Shown in pieces: positions 7,129-13,312 of a DNA stretch of 13,312 bases (position 1 is its first letter; each line of letters starts with the position of its first letter). The notes beneath the pieces are model-generated. The model did no database searches, was not told the DNA's origin, and worked only from the letters and a program-made list of their open reading frames with translations. The position numbers and the translations under genes were made by a program. This DNA is from JANLQX01 sp031368215 (GTDB lineage Bacteria > Actinomycetota > Acidimicrobiia > Acidimicrobiales > JANYDT01), in NCBI GenBank assembly GCA_031368215.1, contig JANLRD010000198.1:1-13312 (forward strand), given 5' to 3'.

Positions 7129-8106
7129 ATGTCGTCGCTTCCCGTGCTGTTGATCAAGGGCGACGATCCGGTGCTCGTCGCCGATGCCTTGCGAAGCGCG
7201 GTGGCCGACGCGTTGGGGGACGAGTCCGCAGAACTGGCGCTGTCCGACTTCTCCACCGAGGACTACGAGATTGCTGCGCTCGTCGACGCCGCGCAGACGC
7301 CGCCGATGTTCTCGTTGCGTCGGATCGTGGTCGGTCGCGGCATCGGTCGTTTCACCTCAGGCGACCTCGAACCGCTGCTCGACTACCTTGCCGGTCCTCT
7401 CGATTCGACCACGCTCATCCTCGTCGCCGGGGGCGGCCAGACCTCGCGTAAGTTGCTCGACGCCGCGAAGAAGAAGGGCTCGGTCATCGACGCAGGCGTG
7501 CCGTCGGGCAAGGGCCGCCAGATGTGGCTCGCGGCCAGGCTTGCCGATGCCCCTGTCCGTCTTGATGCCCGCGCTCAGCAGCACTTGGCCGAGCATCTGG
7601 GCGACGACCTCGGCCGGCTCAACGGGATCCTCGAGGTGCTCGCCGCGGTGCACGGCAACGGCGCTCGACTCAGAACCGAGGACATCGAGCCGTTCCTCGG
7701 TTCGGCCGGGTCAGGCGCGCCCTGGGACCTGACCGATGCGATCGATCGCGGTGACGCCGCAGGGGCGCTGGGTCAGCTCCACCGGATGATGGGTTCGGGG
7801 GAGCGTCATCCGTTGCAGATCATGGCGAGCCTGCAGACCCACGTTGGCAAGATGTTGCGCCTCGACGGCGCCGGCGCCCGCGACGAGACCGAGGCGGCAG
7901 CGCATCTCGGCATCACCGGGAGCACCTTTCCGGCGAAGAAGGCGCTTGTGCAGTCCCGCAAGCTCGGCTCTGCCGGTGTGAGCCGGGCCGTGCATATCCT
8001 GGCCGAGGCCGATCTTGATCTGCGCGGTCGTCGTGATCTCCCCGGTTCGGTTGTGCTCGAAATGGCCGTGGCCCGGCTCGCCCGTCTCTCGGGGACACGT
8101 CGGTAA
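7129..8106 (+). CDS. holA: DNA polymerase III subunit delta
   Basis: 325 aa, close to the usual HolA length. This is the clamp-loader delta subunit, which opens the beta sliding clamp during replication. The N-terminus MSSLPVLLIKGDDPVLVADALRSAV matches the family's opening beta strand and helix. The following LVDAAQTPPMFSLRRIVVGR region corresponds to the segment that carries the clamp-interacting element in delta subunits. The middle (about 140-210) has the helical KGRQMWLAARL and LAEHLGDDLGRLNGILE segments. The C-terminus (about 215-325) forms the helical collar domain, with HPLQIMASLQTHVGKMLRL. The comEA-comEC-holA order is common in actinobacteria and supports the call. The gap after comEC is 58 nt. 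The start is likely leaderless, so holA can probably be expressed independently of the competence genes. The downstream gene follows after 3 nt. Confidence 0.94.
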   Translation: MSSLPVLLIKGDDPVLVADALRSAVADALGDESAELALSDFSTEDYEIAALVDAAQTPPMFSLRRIVVGRGIGRFTSGDLEPLLDYLAGPLDSTTLILVAGGGQTSRKLLDAAKKKGSVIDAGVPSGKGRQMWLAARLADAPVRLDARAQQHLAEHLGDDLGRLNGILEVLAAVHGNGARLRTEDIEPFLGSAGSGAPWDLTDAIDRGDAAGALGQLHRMMGSGERHPLQIMASLQTHVGKMLRLDGAGARDETEAAAHLGITGSTFPAKKALVQSRKLGSAGVSRAVHILAEADLDLRGRRDLPGSVVLEMAVARLARLSGTRR

Positions 8107-8109
8107 CGC

Positions 8110-8520
8110 GTGTCGGCCATCGATCCTGCTTCCCTCAAACAGGTCATCGTCATTCGGCGCGACCTCAACATGCGACGCGGCAAAGAGATCGCCCAGGGTG
8201 CGCACGCATCGATGGCGTTCCTCGTCGAGGCGGTGGTCGCCGCTTGCGATTCTTCGACCGGTCGGGGTGTTATGTCGATCGATGCCGCCGCGCTTGCGTG
8301 GATGACGACGTCGAATCGCAAGGTCACGCTGCAAGCGAGGTCGGAGGAGGACTTGCTCGACCTCGACGCCAAGGCCCGTGGCGCCGGACTGCGATCGCAT
8401 CTCATCACCGACTCCGGTCGCACGGAGTTCGGGGGCGTCCCTACGATCACCGCTCTGGCGATCGGACCGGACCTCGCTGCCGCCATCGACGAGGTGACCG
8501 GCCACCTCGCCATCTACTGA
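8110..8520 (+). CDS. PTH2-family peptidyl-tRNA hydrolase
   Basis: 136 aa from GTG 8110. Matches the PTH2 (archaeal/eukaryotic-type) peptidyl-tRNA hydrolase family, which releases peptides from peptidyl-tRNA after abortive translation. Hallmarks are KQVIVIRRDLNMRRGKEIAQ and AHAS (10-34), with the conserved GK at 24-25 and His32. LITDSGRTEF (98-107) supplies Asp101 and Thr105, where the family usually has ITDAGRTQ. The end is TITALAIGP followed by EVTGHLAIY (112-136). The family is usually about 115-120 aa; a longer segment at about 44-62 explains the difference. GTG 8110 lies only 3 nt after the holA stop with no clear Shine-Dalgarno, suggesting translational reinitiation. It converges on the cupin gene with 17 nt between the stops. 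Related non-hydrolase members of the fold are possible but less likely. Confidence 0.85.
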   Translation: MSAIDPASLKQVIVIRRDLNMRRGKEIAQGAHASMAFLVEAVVAACDSSTGRGVMSIDAAALAWMTTSNRKVTLQARSEEDLLDLDAKARGAGLRSHLITDSGRTEFGGVPTITALAIGPDLAAAIDEVTGHLAIY

Positions 8521-8537
8521 GGAACTGCGAGCGCGGC

Positions 8538-9071
8538 TCAGTCGAGATGGGCGCCGATGAGCACGAAGGCCATCGTCGCTGCAGCGCCGCTACGGTTGCG
8601 CCATGCATGGCGGGTGCCGTTCTGGATGACGAAATCACCGGCGCGGAGGTGGGTCATCGCACCGTCGTCGAGTTCGAGATCAATCTCGCCGGACAGCACG
8701 AGACCGATGTCAACGGTCTGGGTCGTGTGCATGCCCGGGCTGCCGGGCTCCATGTGCGCGGAGAGTCCGGGCAGCATCGTCTCCAACTCGCCCAGTGCGG
8801 CGCCGATGTCGACGCCGTCGGGCAGCACTCCGGCACCCACCTCTGGCGGAAACGTCCACAACCCGTAGCGGACACCGCCGGGCGGGGGGAAGTACGACGC
8901 CATACCGGGGCTGGCGAGCGTCGTTCGCGCTCGCGGAGTCGCGGCCGACGCCCATACCTCGCTGACTGCCGTGCCCGGCAGCAGCGCCATCGTGATGACG
9001 TCGAGTTCGGCGTCACTCACGAACACGGACTTGCCGTTTGCATCCACACCGGTGACAACACGTCGGGTCAT
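8538..9071 (-). CDS. cupin-domain protein
   Basis: 177 aa. The C-terminal half (about 107-175) is a single cupin barrel. Motif 1 reads GMHTTQTVDIGLVLSGEIDLEL (113-134), with His115, Asp121 and Glu129. Motif 2 reads AGDFVIQNGTRHAWRNRS (144-161), with the conserved PxG replaced by QNG and with His155 and Asn159. The usual HxH of motif 1 is absent (HTT), so metal binding may be altered. The N-terminal 100 residues are not recognised; they include a proline-rich YFPPPGGVRYGLW strand region. No signal peptide. The substrate is unknown; many such cupins occur near degradative enzymes. The start at ATG 9071 is supported by a TACGCT box 6 nt upstream (leaderless type). Divergent from the GNAT gene. 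Confidence 0.82.
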   Translation of the reverse strand: MTRRVVTGVDANGKSVFVSDAELDVITMALLPGTAVSEVWASAATPRARTTLASPGMASYFPPPGGVRYGLWTFPPEVGAGVLPDGVDIGAALGELETMLPGLSAHMEPGSPGMHTTQTVDIGLVLSGEIDLELDDGAMTHLRAGDFVIQNGTRHAWRNRSGAAATMAFVLIGAHLD

Positions 9072-9077
9072 GCGGGG

Positions 9078-9083
9078 AGCGTA
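9078..9083 (-). promoter_or_regulatory. -10 box (TACGCT) for a leaderless cupin transcript
   Basis: On the minus strand TACGCT ends 6 nt before ATG 9071, and there is no purine-rich ribosome-binding site between them. This is the same arrangement as at holA and the crotonase gene. Confidence 0.5.
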
Positions 9084-9130
9084 GACGGGTGGGCGACGTG
9101 GTCGCTCGATGCGGCCGAAGCGTCGTCACA

Positions 9131-9199
9131 GTCGACGTCGGTAGGCGTCGGTAGGCGTCGGTCAGCGTCGGGGCGCGTCGGGGCGCGTCGGGGCGCGAA
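9131..9199. repeat. 10-bp tandem repeat in the cupin/GNAT divergent promoter region
   Basis: Seven consecutive 10-nt blocks share the end GCGTCG or a close variant: GTCGACGTCG, GTAGGCGTCG twice, GTCAGCGTCG, GGGCGCGTCG twice, then GGGCGCGAAC. The phase is exact, with no indels. The array ends 10 nt before the GNAT ATG and starts 48 nt from the cupin -10 box, so it fills most of the shared control region. A period near one helical turn would place every unit on the same DNA face. Confidence 0.85.
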
Positions 9200-9208
9200 C
9201 ATAGCCGG

Positions 9209-9694
9209 ATGGAACCACTCGCGATCCATCTGGCTGAAGACTGCGACGTCGCTTCGGTCGAGGCGATCAACCTCGCGGCCTTTGCGGGTGTCCACGACTC
9301 GATCGCCGAACTCCTCGGTCGCGAGCTGAACGCCCTGGTGTACCCGGATTGGGAGACGACGCAACACCAAGAACTCCTCGAATCCACCGCCGCTGAGACG
9401 AGCTCCCTCTGGGTTGCCGAGCAGGACGGGACAGTCGTCGGGTTCGTCGTGATCGACGTCGATCCGCTGAGCAAGGTAGGGGAGCTGAGCCTGATCGCCG
9501 TGCACCCGGACCGTCAGGGCCACGGCATCGGCACCGCGCTGAATCGCTTCGCCCTGGACCAGATGCGCCGAGCCGGCATGACGCTGGCGACCGTCGCCAC
9601 CGGAGGCGATGCGTCTCACGCGGCGGCGAGACGCTCCTACGAGAAGGCCGGTTTCGTCGCTCTGCCGCTGGTTCGCTACTACGCGGCCCTCTGA
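9209..9694 (+). CDS. GNAT-family N-acetyltransferase
   Basis: 161 aa. A complete Gcn5-related acetyltransferase fold, which transfers acetyl from acetyl-CoA to an amine. The beta4 strand LWVAEQDGTVVGFVVIDVDP is at about 67-86. Motif A is LSLIAVHPDRQGHGIGTALN (93-112), containing the acetyl-CoA pyrophosphate loop Q103-G-H-G-I-G-T109. The motif B segment is AARRSYEKAGFVALPLVRYY (139-158), with Tyr144 and the YEKAGF signature. The substrate cannot be read from the sequence; the placement of RimI-like features is not specific enough to name it. ATG 9209 follows the 10-bp tandem repeat and has no clear Shine-Dalgarno or TANNNT box at leaderless distance. The gene is divergent from the cupin and convergent with the alpha/beta hydrolase across the repeat array. 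Confidence 0.9.
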   Translation: MEPLAIHLAEDCDVASVEAINLAAFAGVHDSIAELLGRELNALVYPDWETTQHQELLESTAAETSSLWVAEQDGTVVGFVVIDVDPLSKVGELSLIAVHPDRQGHGIGTALNRFALDQMRRAGMTLATVATGGDASHAAARRSYEKAGFVALPLVRYYAAL

Positions 9695-9711
9695 GCCCGC
9701 CGCAAAGCCCC

Positions 9712-9957
9712 GCCGCACATCGCAGTCCTCCTGCCGCACATCCTCCTGCCGCAGATCAGCGTCCTCCTGCCGCACATCAGCGTCCTCCTTCCGCAGATCA
9801 GCGTCCTCCTGCCGCACATCAGCCGAAAATGACCCGAACCGGTCCGAAAACGGACGATGTGCGGCAGGGGGGCGCGATGTGCGGCAGGAGGGGCGCGATG
9901 TGCGGCGGTGGAACGGGTCGGCCGACGATGTGCGGCAACAGAGGTTCGATGTGCGGC
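9712..9957. repeat. two-armed inverted repeat array (CCGCACATC / GATGTGCGG)
   Basis: Gene-free convergent region between the GNAT and hydrolase stops (9695-9988). Left arm: six units GCCGCACATC, or variants with CAGATC or T at the first base, start at 9712, 9733, 9748, 9769, 9790 and 9811 (spacings 21, 15, 21, 21, 21). Right arm: five reverse-complement units GATGTGCGGC start at 9856, 9876, 9897, 9927 and 9948 (spacings 20, 21, 30, 21). The extended core CCTCCTGCCGCACATC is perfect at 9727, 9763 and 9805, and its exact reverse complement is at 9876-9891. The arms are separated by a 35-nt spacer (9821-9855) holding CCGAAAA twice, 21 nt apart. In single-stranded form the arms could pair as a large imperfect hairpin. 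No coding or mobile-element signature is seen. Function unknown. Confidence 0.92.
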
Positions 9958-9988
9958 GGCGGGACGGGTGGGCGGACGGTTGAGGTCG

Positions 9989-10822
9989 TCAGTCCTCGTC
10001 GAGGAAGGCGTACACGGCGGGCCAGGCGGTGTCGTCCTGCACGAAGAACGCATGGCCGCCGTCGAACTCGGCGAACGTCGCGCCGGGGATCTGCGACGCG
10101 ATGGCGGCGCCGTTGGCAGGGGGCGCGATCAGGTCGAACAGGCCGGACGCCACGAGGGTCGGGCACGTGATGTGGGGAAGGCGATCCCACACGTCGTGGC
10201 CGGCGCGGGCAAGCAATTGTCCGCGTTCGCCGACCGTCTGCGCAGCAGTTCGGGGCACGGCGGCCTGCTTGTCCCGGTAGCGGACCATTGCGGCATGAAA
10301 CGGATGGGAGATCAGCCATTCCTCGTCGAAACGGCTATCCATCAGGTGGAGCACAACTTGGCGTTCCTGATCGGCCGGAAGGTTGCGGGGTTGGTGCAGC
10401 GGATAGGACGCCCGTCCGGTTCCTCCGGACGACGTGCACATGAGCACGAGTCGTTCTATGCGGCCAGGTGCCGTAACCGCAACCTCCTGGGCGACCATGC
10501 CGCCGAAGCTGACGCCGAGAAGGGCAAAGGTCGTCCATCCGAGCGAATCGGCGAAGGCGAGGGCATCGGTGGCGTAGTCGGCCATGGTCCACGTGCCGGC
10601 GTTGGCGAACGGATCGGGGGATTCCTGGCGGAGCCCTGTCTCCCCGAGCCCCCGTTGATCGTGGGCGGCGACGGTTGCGTGTCCGGCGAGTGCATCGATC
10701 ATGTACCGAGACGATGCCCGGCTCCCGCCGGAGCCGTGGCAGAACAGCACCCGCCGTCCGGCGCCGGTGACCTCGGCCGCGAACCGGAACCCGTCGTGGG
10801 TGAAGGATGCGTCGGCCGACAT
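9989..10822 (-). CDS. alpha/beta hydrolase
   Basis: 277 aa from ATG 10822. The alpha/beta hydrolase fold is complete: the oxyanion motif HGSGGS at 29-34, the nucleophile elbow GVSFGG at 103-108 with Ser105, the acid Asp230 in SGLFDLIAPP, and His257 in FDGGHAFF. The size and the cap region (about 135-205) fit esterase, haloperoxidase-like or 3-oxoadipate enol-lactonase-like members; the substrate cannot be decided. No signal peptide. The gene lies directly behind the enoyl-CoA hydratase-like gene: ATG 10822 is 8 nt after its stop, while an alternative TTG at 10834 would overlap that stop (TTGA) and add four residues. Both imply one transcript. Its 3' end faces the inverted repeat array. Confidence 0.88.
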   Translation of the reverse strand: MSADASFTHDGFRFAAEVTGAGRRVLFCHGSGGSRASSRYMIDALAGHATVAAHDQRGLGETGLRQESPDPFANAGTWTMADYATDALAFADSLGWTTFALLGVSFGGMVAQEVAVTAPGRIERLVLMCTSSGGTGRASYPLHQPRNLPADQERQVVLHLMDSRFDEEWLISHPFHAAMVRYRDKQAAVPRTAAQTVGERGQLLARAGHDVWDRLPHITCPTLVASGLFDLIAPPANGAAIASQIPGATFAEFDGGHAFFVQDDTAWPAVYAFLDED

Positions 10823-10830
10823 CGCGGTGG

Positions 10831-11673
10831 TCAACCGAGCTCCGTGACGAGGTCACCGAGGCGGGTCTCGCCTTCCAGCGTTTGGCCTCCGAGACGGAGG
10901 AATGCCTCCATGGCCGAGCGTGCCCGGTCGTCGCCGAGGGTCCGGAAGAAGCTGCGCATCTCTTCGAGGAGGTCCTCGGGCAACCCGTGCTCGGCCCGCA
11001 GGACGCTTGCCTTGGCCTCCCGAACGGCGTGGGGCGGGAACGAGGCGACCCGACGGGCGAGCGCCATTGCGGCGTCGACGACCTCATCAGCCGGGAAGCA
11101 CCGGTTGACCCAGCCCCAGGCTTCGGCCGTCGTGGCGTCGATGTCTTCACATCCGAGGATGACCTCCATGGCCCTGGATCTCCCGATGAGGCGGGGGAGG
11201 CGCTGGGTGCCACCCCCACCAGGGAGGATGCCGAGCGCGACCTCGGGTTGATTGAAGATCGCCGTCTCGCGGGCGGCGTACCGGACGTCGAACGACATGG
11301 CGAGCTCGCTACCGCCGCCGCCCACTCGTCCTTCGATCACCGCGATCGTGAGCTTGGGCATGCTGCGGAAGAGCTCGCAGACCCGGGTGAACTGGGCAAG
11401 CTCGAACACTTCGATGCCGGCGGGGAAACGAAGGATAGAGGCGACGTCGAAATGGGCGATCCAGAAACCCGGGACGGCACTCCGCACGACCACGGCGCCG
11501 ACGTCTTTGTCGTGGGCCAGCGCCACGCCGACCTGCTCGAACTCGCGGAGGAGGGCGCCGTCATAGAGGTTGATCGGTGGTCGGTTGATCGTGATCGTCG
11601 CGACGCGAGCGTCCGCAGAAGCCGGCTCACCTCGTTGCAAGCTGATGAATTGCAGGTCCGGCGATGCGCTCAT
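10831..11673 (-). CDS. enoyl-CoA hydratase/isomerase (crotonase) family protein
   Basis: 280 aa. Crotonase fold: the N-terminal strands VATITINRPPINLYD (24-38), then VIEGRVGGGGSELAMSFDVRYA (112-133) and the block IFNQPEVALGILPGGGGTQRLPRLIG (139-164). The two glutamates of hydratases are present as Glu123 and Glu144. The first oxyanion-hole segment, usually AGADI or similar, reads WIAHFDVASIL (71-81), which is divergent. Residues 228-280 are a helical tail (RSFFRTLGDDRARSAMEAFLRLGGQ). A hydratase or isomerase role on acyl-CoA thioesters is expected; the substrate is unknown. First gene of a two-gene minus-strand operon with the alpha/beta hydrolase. ATG 11673 is 7 nt after a TAGCGT box (leaderless type). 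Divergent from the MttB-like gene, with 83 nt between the starts. Confidence 0.92.
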   Translation of the reverse strand: MSASPDLQFISLQRGEPASADARVATITINRPPINLYDGALLREFEQVGVALAHDKDVGAVVVRSAVPGFWIAHFDVASILRFPAGIEVFELAQFTRVCELFRSMPKLTIAVIEGRVGGGGSELAMSFDVRYAARETAIFNQPEVALGILPGGGGTQRLPRLIGRSRAMEVILGCEDIDATTAEAWGWVNRCFPADEVVDAAMALARRVASFPPHAVREAKASVLRAEHGLPEDLLEEMRSFFRTLGDDRARSAMEAFLRLGGQTLEGETRLGDLVTELG

Positions 11674-11680
11674 AGGAGCG

Positions 11681-11686
11681 ACGCTA
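11681..11686 (-). promoter_or_regulatory. -10 box (TAGCGT) for a leaderless crotonase transcript
   Basis: On the minus strand TAGCGT ends 7 nt before ATG 11673, with no Shine-Dalgarno between. On the plus strand of the same 83-bp region, TAGTCT at 11709-11714 is a candidate -10 for the divergent MttB-like gene. Confidence 0.5.
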
Positions 11687-11756
11687 CCGGTGGCAGACGG
11701 ATGGTCACTAGTCTCGACTCCGCTCGCAATCGGGCGAATCGAGAAGGCACGCGTAG

Positions 11757-13312
11757 ATGAGTGACGAGGAATTCGTAGGGTCCGGCCGAGAGGTGCGTCG
11801 CCGACGCGGAGGTCGGGCGGCGCCGGAAGGCCGTTCCCGTCTTCCCGCGCAGCGTCCGTTCCGCCAATCGCGCCTGCGCTACGCCCCGACGCAGGTGATC
11901 TCTGACGACGAACTCGAGATGATCCACCTGGCCTCGCTAGAAGTTCTCGAGCGCATCGGTATGGACGTGCTCAACCCCGATGCCCGAGAACTCTTCGCAA
12001 AGGTCGGCGCCACGATTGATGGCGAACGCGTGCGAATCGGACGTGAGGTCGTCGAGGCGGCCATGTCCACAGCTCCCGCCGAGTTCACGCTGCACGCCAC
12101 GAACCCCGAACATTCGCTGCACGTCGGCGGGAACTGGGTGGCGTTCGGCTCGGTGGCCAGCGCGCCGAACGTGTTCGACCGCGACAACGGTCGACGCATC
12201 GGGAACCGGCACGATTACCAGAACCTCATCCGGCTCGGGCAGATGCTCAACACGGTGCACTTCTTCGCCGGGTACCCGGTCGAACCGATCGACCTGCACG
12301 CGTCCATCCGTCACCTCGATGCGACCTTCGACGCGCTCACGTTGGCCGACAAGCCCATCCACGTGTACTCGCTCGGCGCCGAGCGGAACCGCGATGTGAT
12401 CGAGATGGTGCGCATTGCGCGCGGCATCGACGACGAGACGCTCGAACGGGAACCGTCGCTGTTCACGATCATCAACACGTCGTCGCCGCTGCGCCTCGAC
12501 CTGCCGATGGCCACCGGGATCATCGAGATGTCGAAGCGCAATCAGGTCGTCTGCATCACGCCGTTCACCCTTGCCGGCGCAATGGCGCCGGTCACCATCG
12601 CCGGCGCGGTCGCTCAGCAGAACGCCGAAGCGCTCCTTGGCATGACGCTGACGCAGCTGGTGCGTCCCGGTTCACCGGTGATCTACGGCGGCTTCACCTC
12701 GAACGTCGACATGCAATCGGGCGCACCGGCATTCGGTACCCCGGAGTTCATGAAGGCAGCGATGATCGGTGGGCAGTTGGCCCGCCGGTACAAGGTGCCC
12801 TACCGGTCGTCCAACGTGTGTGCGGCCAATGCGCTCGATGCCCAGGCTGCGTACGAATCGGTCTTCTCGCTGTGGGGCGCGCTGATGGGCGGCGTCAACT
12901 TCCTCATGCACGGCGCCGGCTGGATGGAAGGTGGCCTGCACGCGAGCTACGAGAAAATGATGCTCGATGCCGAACTGCTCGGGATGATGGAGTCGTTCCT
13001 CGAACCGCCCGTCGTCAACGCCGCCGAGATCGGGCTCGATGCCATGGCCGACGTAGGCCCCGGTGGTCATTTCTTCGGGACGCAGCACACCCAGGACCGG
13101 TTCCGCACCGCGTTCCATCATCCGATGCTCAGCGACTGGCGTAACTGGGAGACCTGGGTCGAAGCCGGTTCGCCGACCACCTATGACCGGGCGAACGCGA
13201 TGTGGAAGAACATGCTCGCGGCCTACGAACCACCGACAACTCTCGATTCGGCCCGTCAAGACGAGCTCGCCGCATATGTCGCCCGGCGTCACGCCGAGGG
13301 CGGCGTCCCTAC
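11757..13312 (+). CDS. MttB-family (trimethylamine methyltransferase-like) protein, non-pyrrolysine; 3' end beyond window
   Basis: 518 residues are visible without a stop. Family members are usually about 490-520 aa, so little is missing. An arginine-rich N-terminal tail (REVRRRRGGRAA, about 11-22) precedes the conserved barrel. Recognisable blocks are the ERIGMDVLNPDARELFAKVG region (65-84), SVASAPNVFDRDNGRR (132-147), CITPFTLAGAMAPVTIAGAV (266-285), VIYGGFTSNVDM (308-319), LDAQAAYESV (360-369) and GGHFFGTQHT (436-445). True MttB carries pyrrolysine from an in-frame amber codon; here there is no in-frame TAG, so this is a non-pyrrolysine member. Characterised relatives demethylate quaternary amines such as glycine betaine using a corrinoid protein. 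AGAAGG at 11742-11747 lies 9 nt before ATG 11757. No corrinoid partner is visible before the right edge. Confidence 0.9.
   Translation, partial: MSDEEFVGSGREVRRRRGGRAAPEGRSRLPAQRPFRQSRLRYAPTQVISDDELEMIHLASLEVLERIGMDVLNPDARELFAKVGATIDGERVRIGREVVEAAMSTAPAEFTLHATNPEHSLHVGGNWVAFGSVASAPNVFDRDNGRRIGNRHDYQNLIRLGQMLNTVHFFAGYPVEPIDLHASIRHLDATFDALTLADKPIHVYSLGAERNRDVIEMVRIARGIDDETLEREPSLFTIINTSSPLRLDLPMATGIIEMSKRNQVVCITPFTLAGAMAPVTIAGAVAQQNAEALLGMTLTQLVRPGSPVIYGGFTSNVDMQSGAPAFGTPEFMKAAMIGGQLARRYKVPYRSSNVCAANALDAQAAYESVFSLWGALMGGVNFLMHGAGWMEGGLHASYEKMMLDAELLGMMESFLEPPVVNAAEIGLDAMADVGPGGHFFGTQHTQDRFRTAFHHPMLSDWRNWETWVEAGSPTTYDRANAMWKNMLAAYEPPTTLDSARQDELAAYVARRHAEGGVP

Noticed and set aside
8521..8537. 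Terminator between the convergent PTH2 and cupin genes
   Set aside because: Only 17 nt separate the stops and no stem-loop or T-tract is visible.
9068..9817. Minus-strand frame starting with RQEDADL/RQEDADV heptads
   Set aside because: The heptads are the 21-bp intergenic repeat read in one frame. The rest is antisense to the GNAT gene, and right-arm spacing of 20 bp breaks frame. Coding is unlikely.
9712..9957. CRISPR array
   Set aside because: Units are only about 10-16 bp, gaps are 5-20 nt and partly repeated themselves, and the two halves are in opposite orientation. No cas genes are nearby.
9857..11251. 464-aa plus-strand frame and the nearby MCGRRG-type repeat peptides
   Set aside because: It starts inside the repeat array and continues antisense to the hydrolase and crotonase genes, both of which have clear catalytic motifs.

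Overview
The window is a high-GC (roughly two-thirds G+C) bacterial chromosome segment, densely packed with genes on both strands. The gene content fits an actinobacterium and, by inference only, the class Acidimicrobiia (Ilumatobacter-like). Supporting points are a comEA-comEC-holA cluster in the order usual for actinobacteria, an actinobacterial-type PAC2 protein, a non-pyrrolysine MttB-family methyltransferase with a basic N-terminal tail, and three ATG starts placed 6-7 nt after a TANNNT box (leaderless-type starts). No rRNA, tRNA, phage, insertion sequence or CRISPR was found.

Layout. (1) Positions 1-2729, minus strand: a likely three-gene operon of an ACAD10/11-type phosphotransferase, a PAC2-family protein (ATGA overlap) and an AcuI/YhdH-type oxidoreductase that runs off the left edge. 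(2) Positions 2730-4039, plus strand: a thioredoxin-fold/TPR-like protein of CnoX type and a small HEXXH putative metalloprotein. (3) Positions 4258-8520, plus strand: comEA, comEC, holA and a PTH2-type peptidyl-tRNA hydrolase. These cover a DNA-uptake pair, the DNA polymerase III clamp-loader delta subunit and translation quality control. (4) Positions 8538-9694: a minus-strand cupin and a plus-strand GNAT acetyltransferase, divergent around a 10-bp tandem repeat. (5) Positions 9695-9988: a gene-free convergent intergenic region filled by an unusual two-armed repeat array, with six copies of a CCGCA(C/G)ATC unit followed by five copies of its reverse complement. (6) Positions 9989-11673, minus strand: an alpha/beta hydrolase and an enoyl-CoA hydratase/isomerase-like protein. 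(7) Position 11757 to the right edge, plus strand: an MttB-family methyltransferase, almost complete.

The flanking operons (phosphotransferase/AcuI on the left, crotonase/hydrolase on the right) suggest acyl-CoA metabolism. The ComEA-ComEC pair suggests a DNA-uptake apparatus, but the C-terminal metallo-beta-lactamase-like region of ComEC has lost its metal-binding signature.

The least explained element is the convergent repeat array at 9712-9957. It has a 21-bp rhythm and a 16-bp perfect inverted core, and deserves the closest second look.
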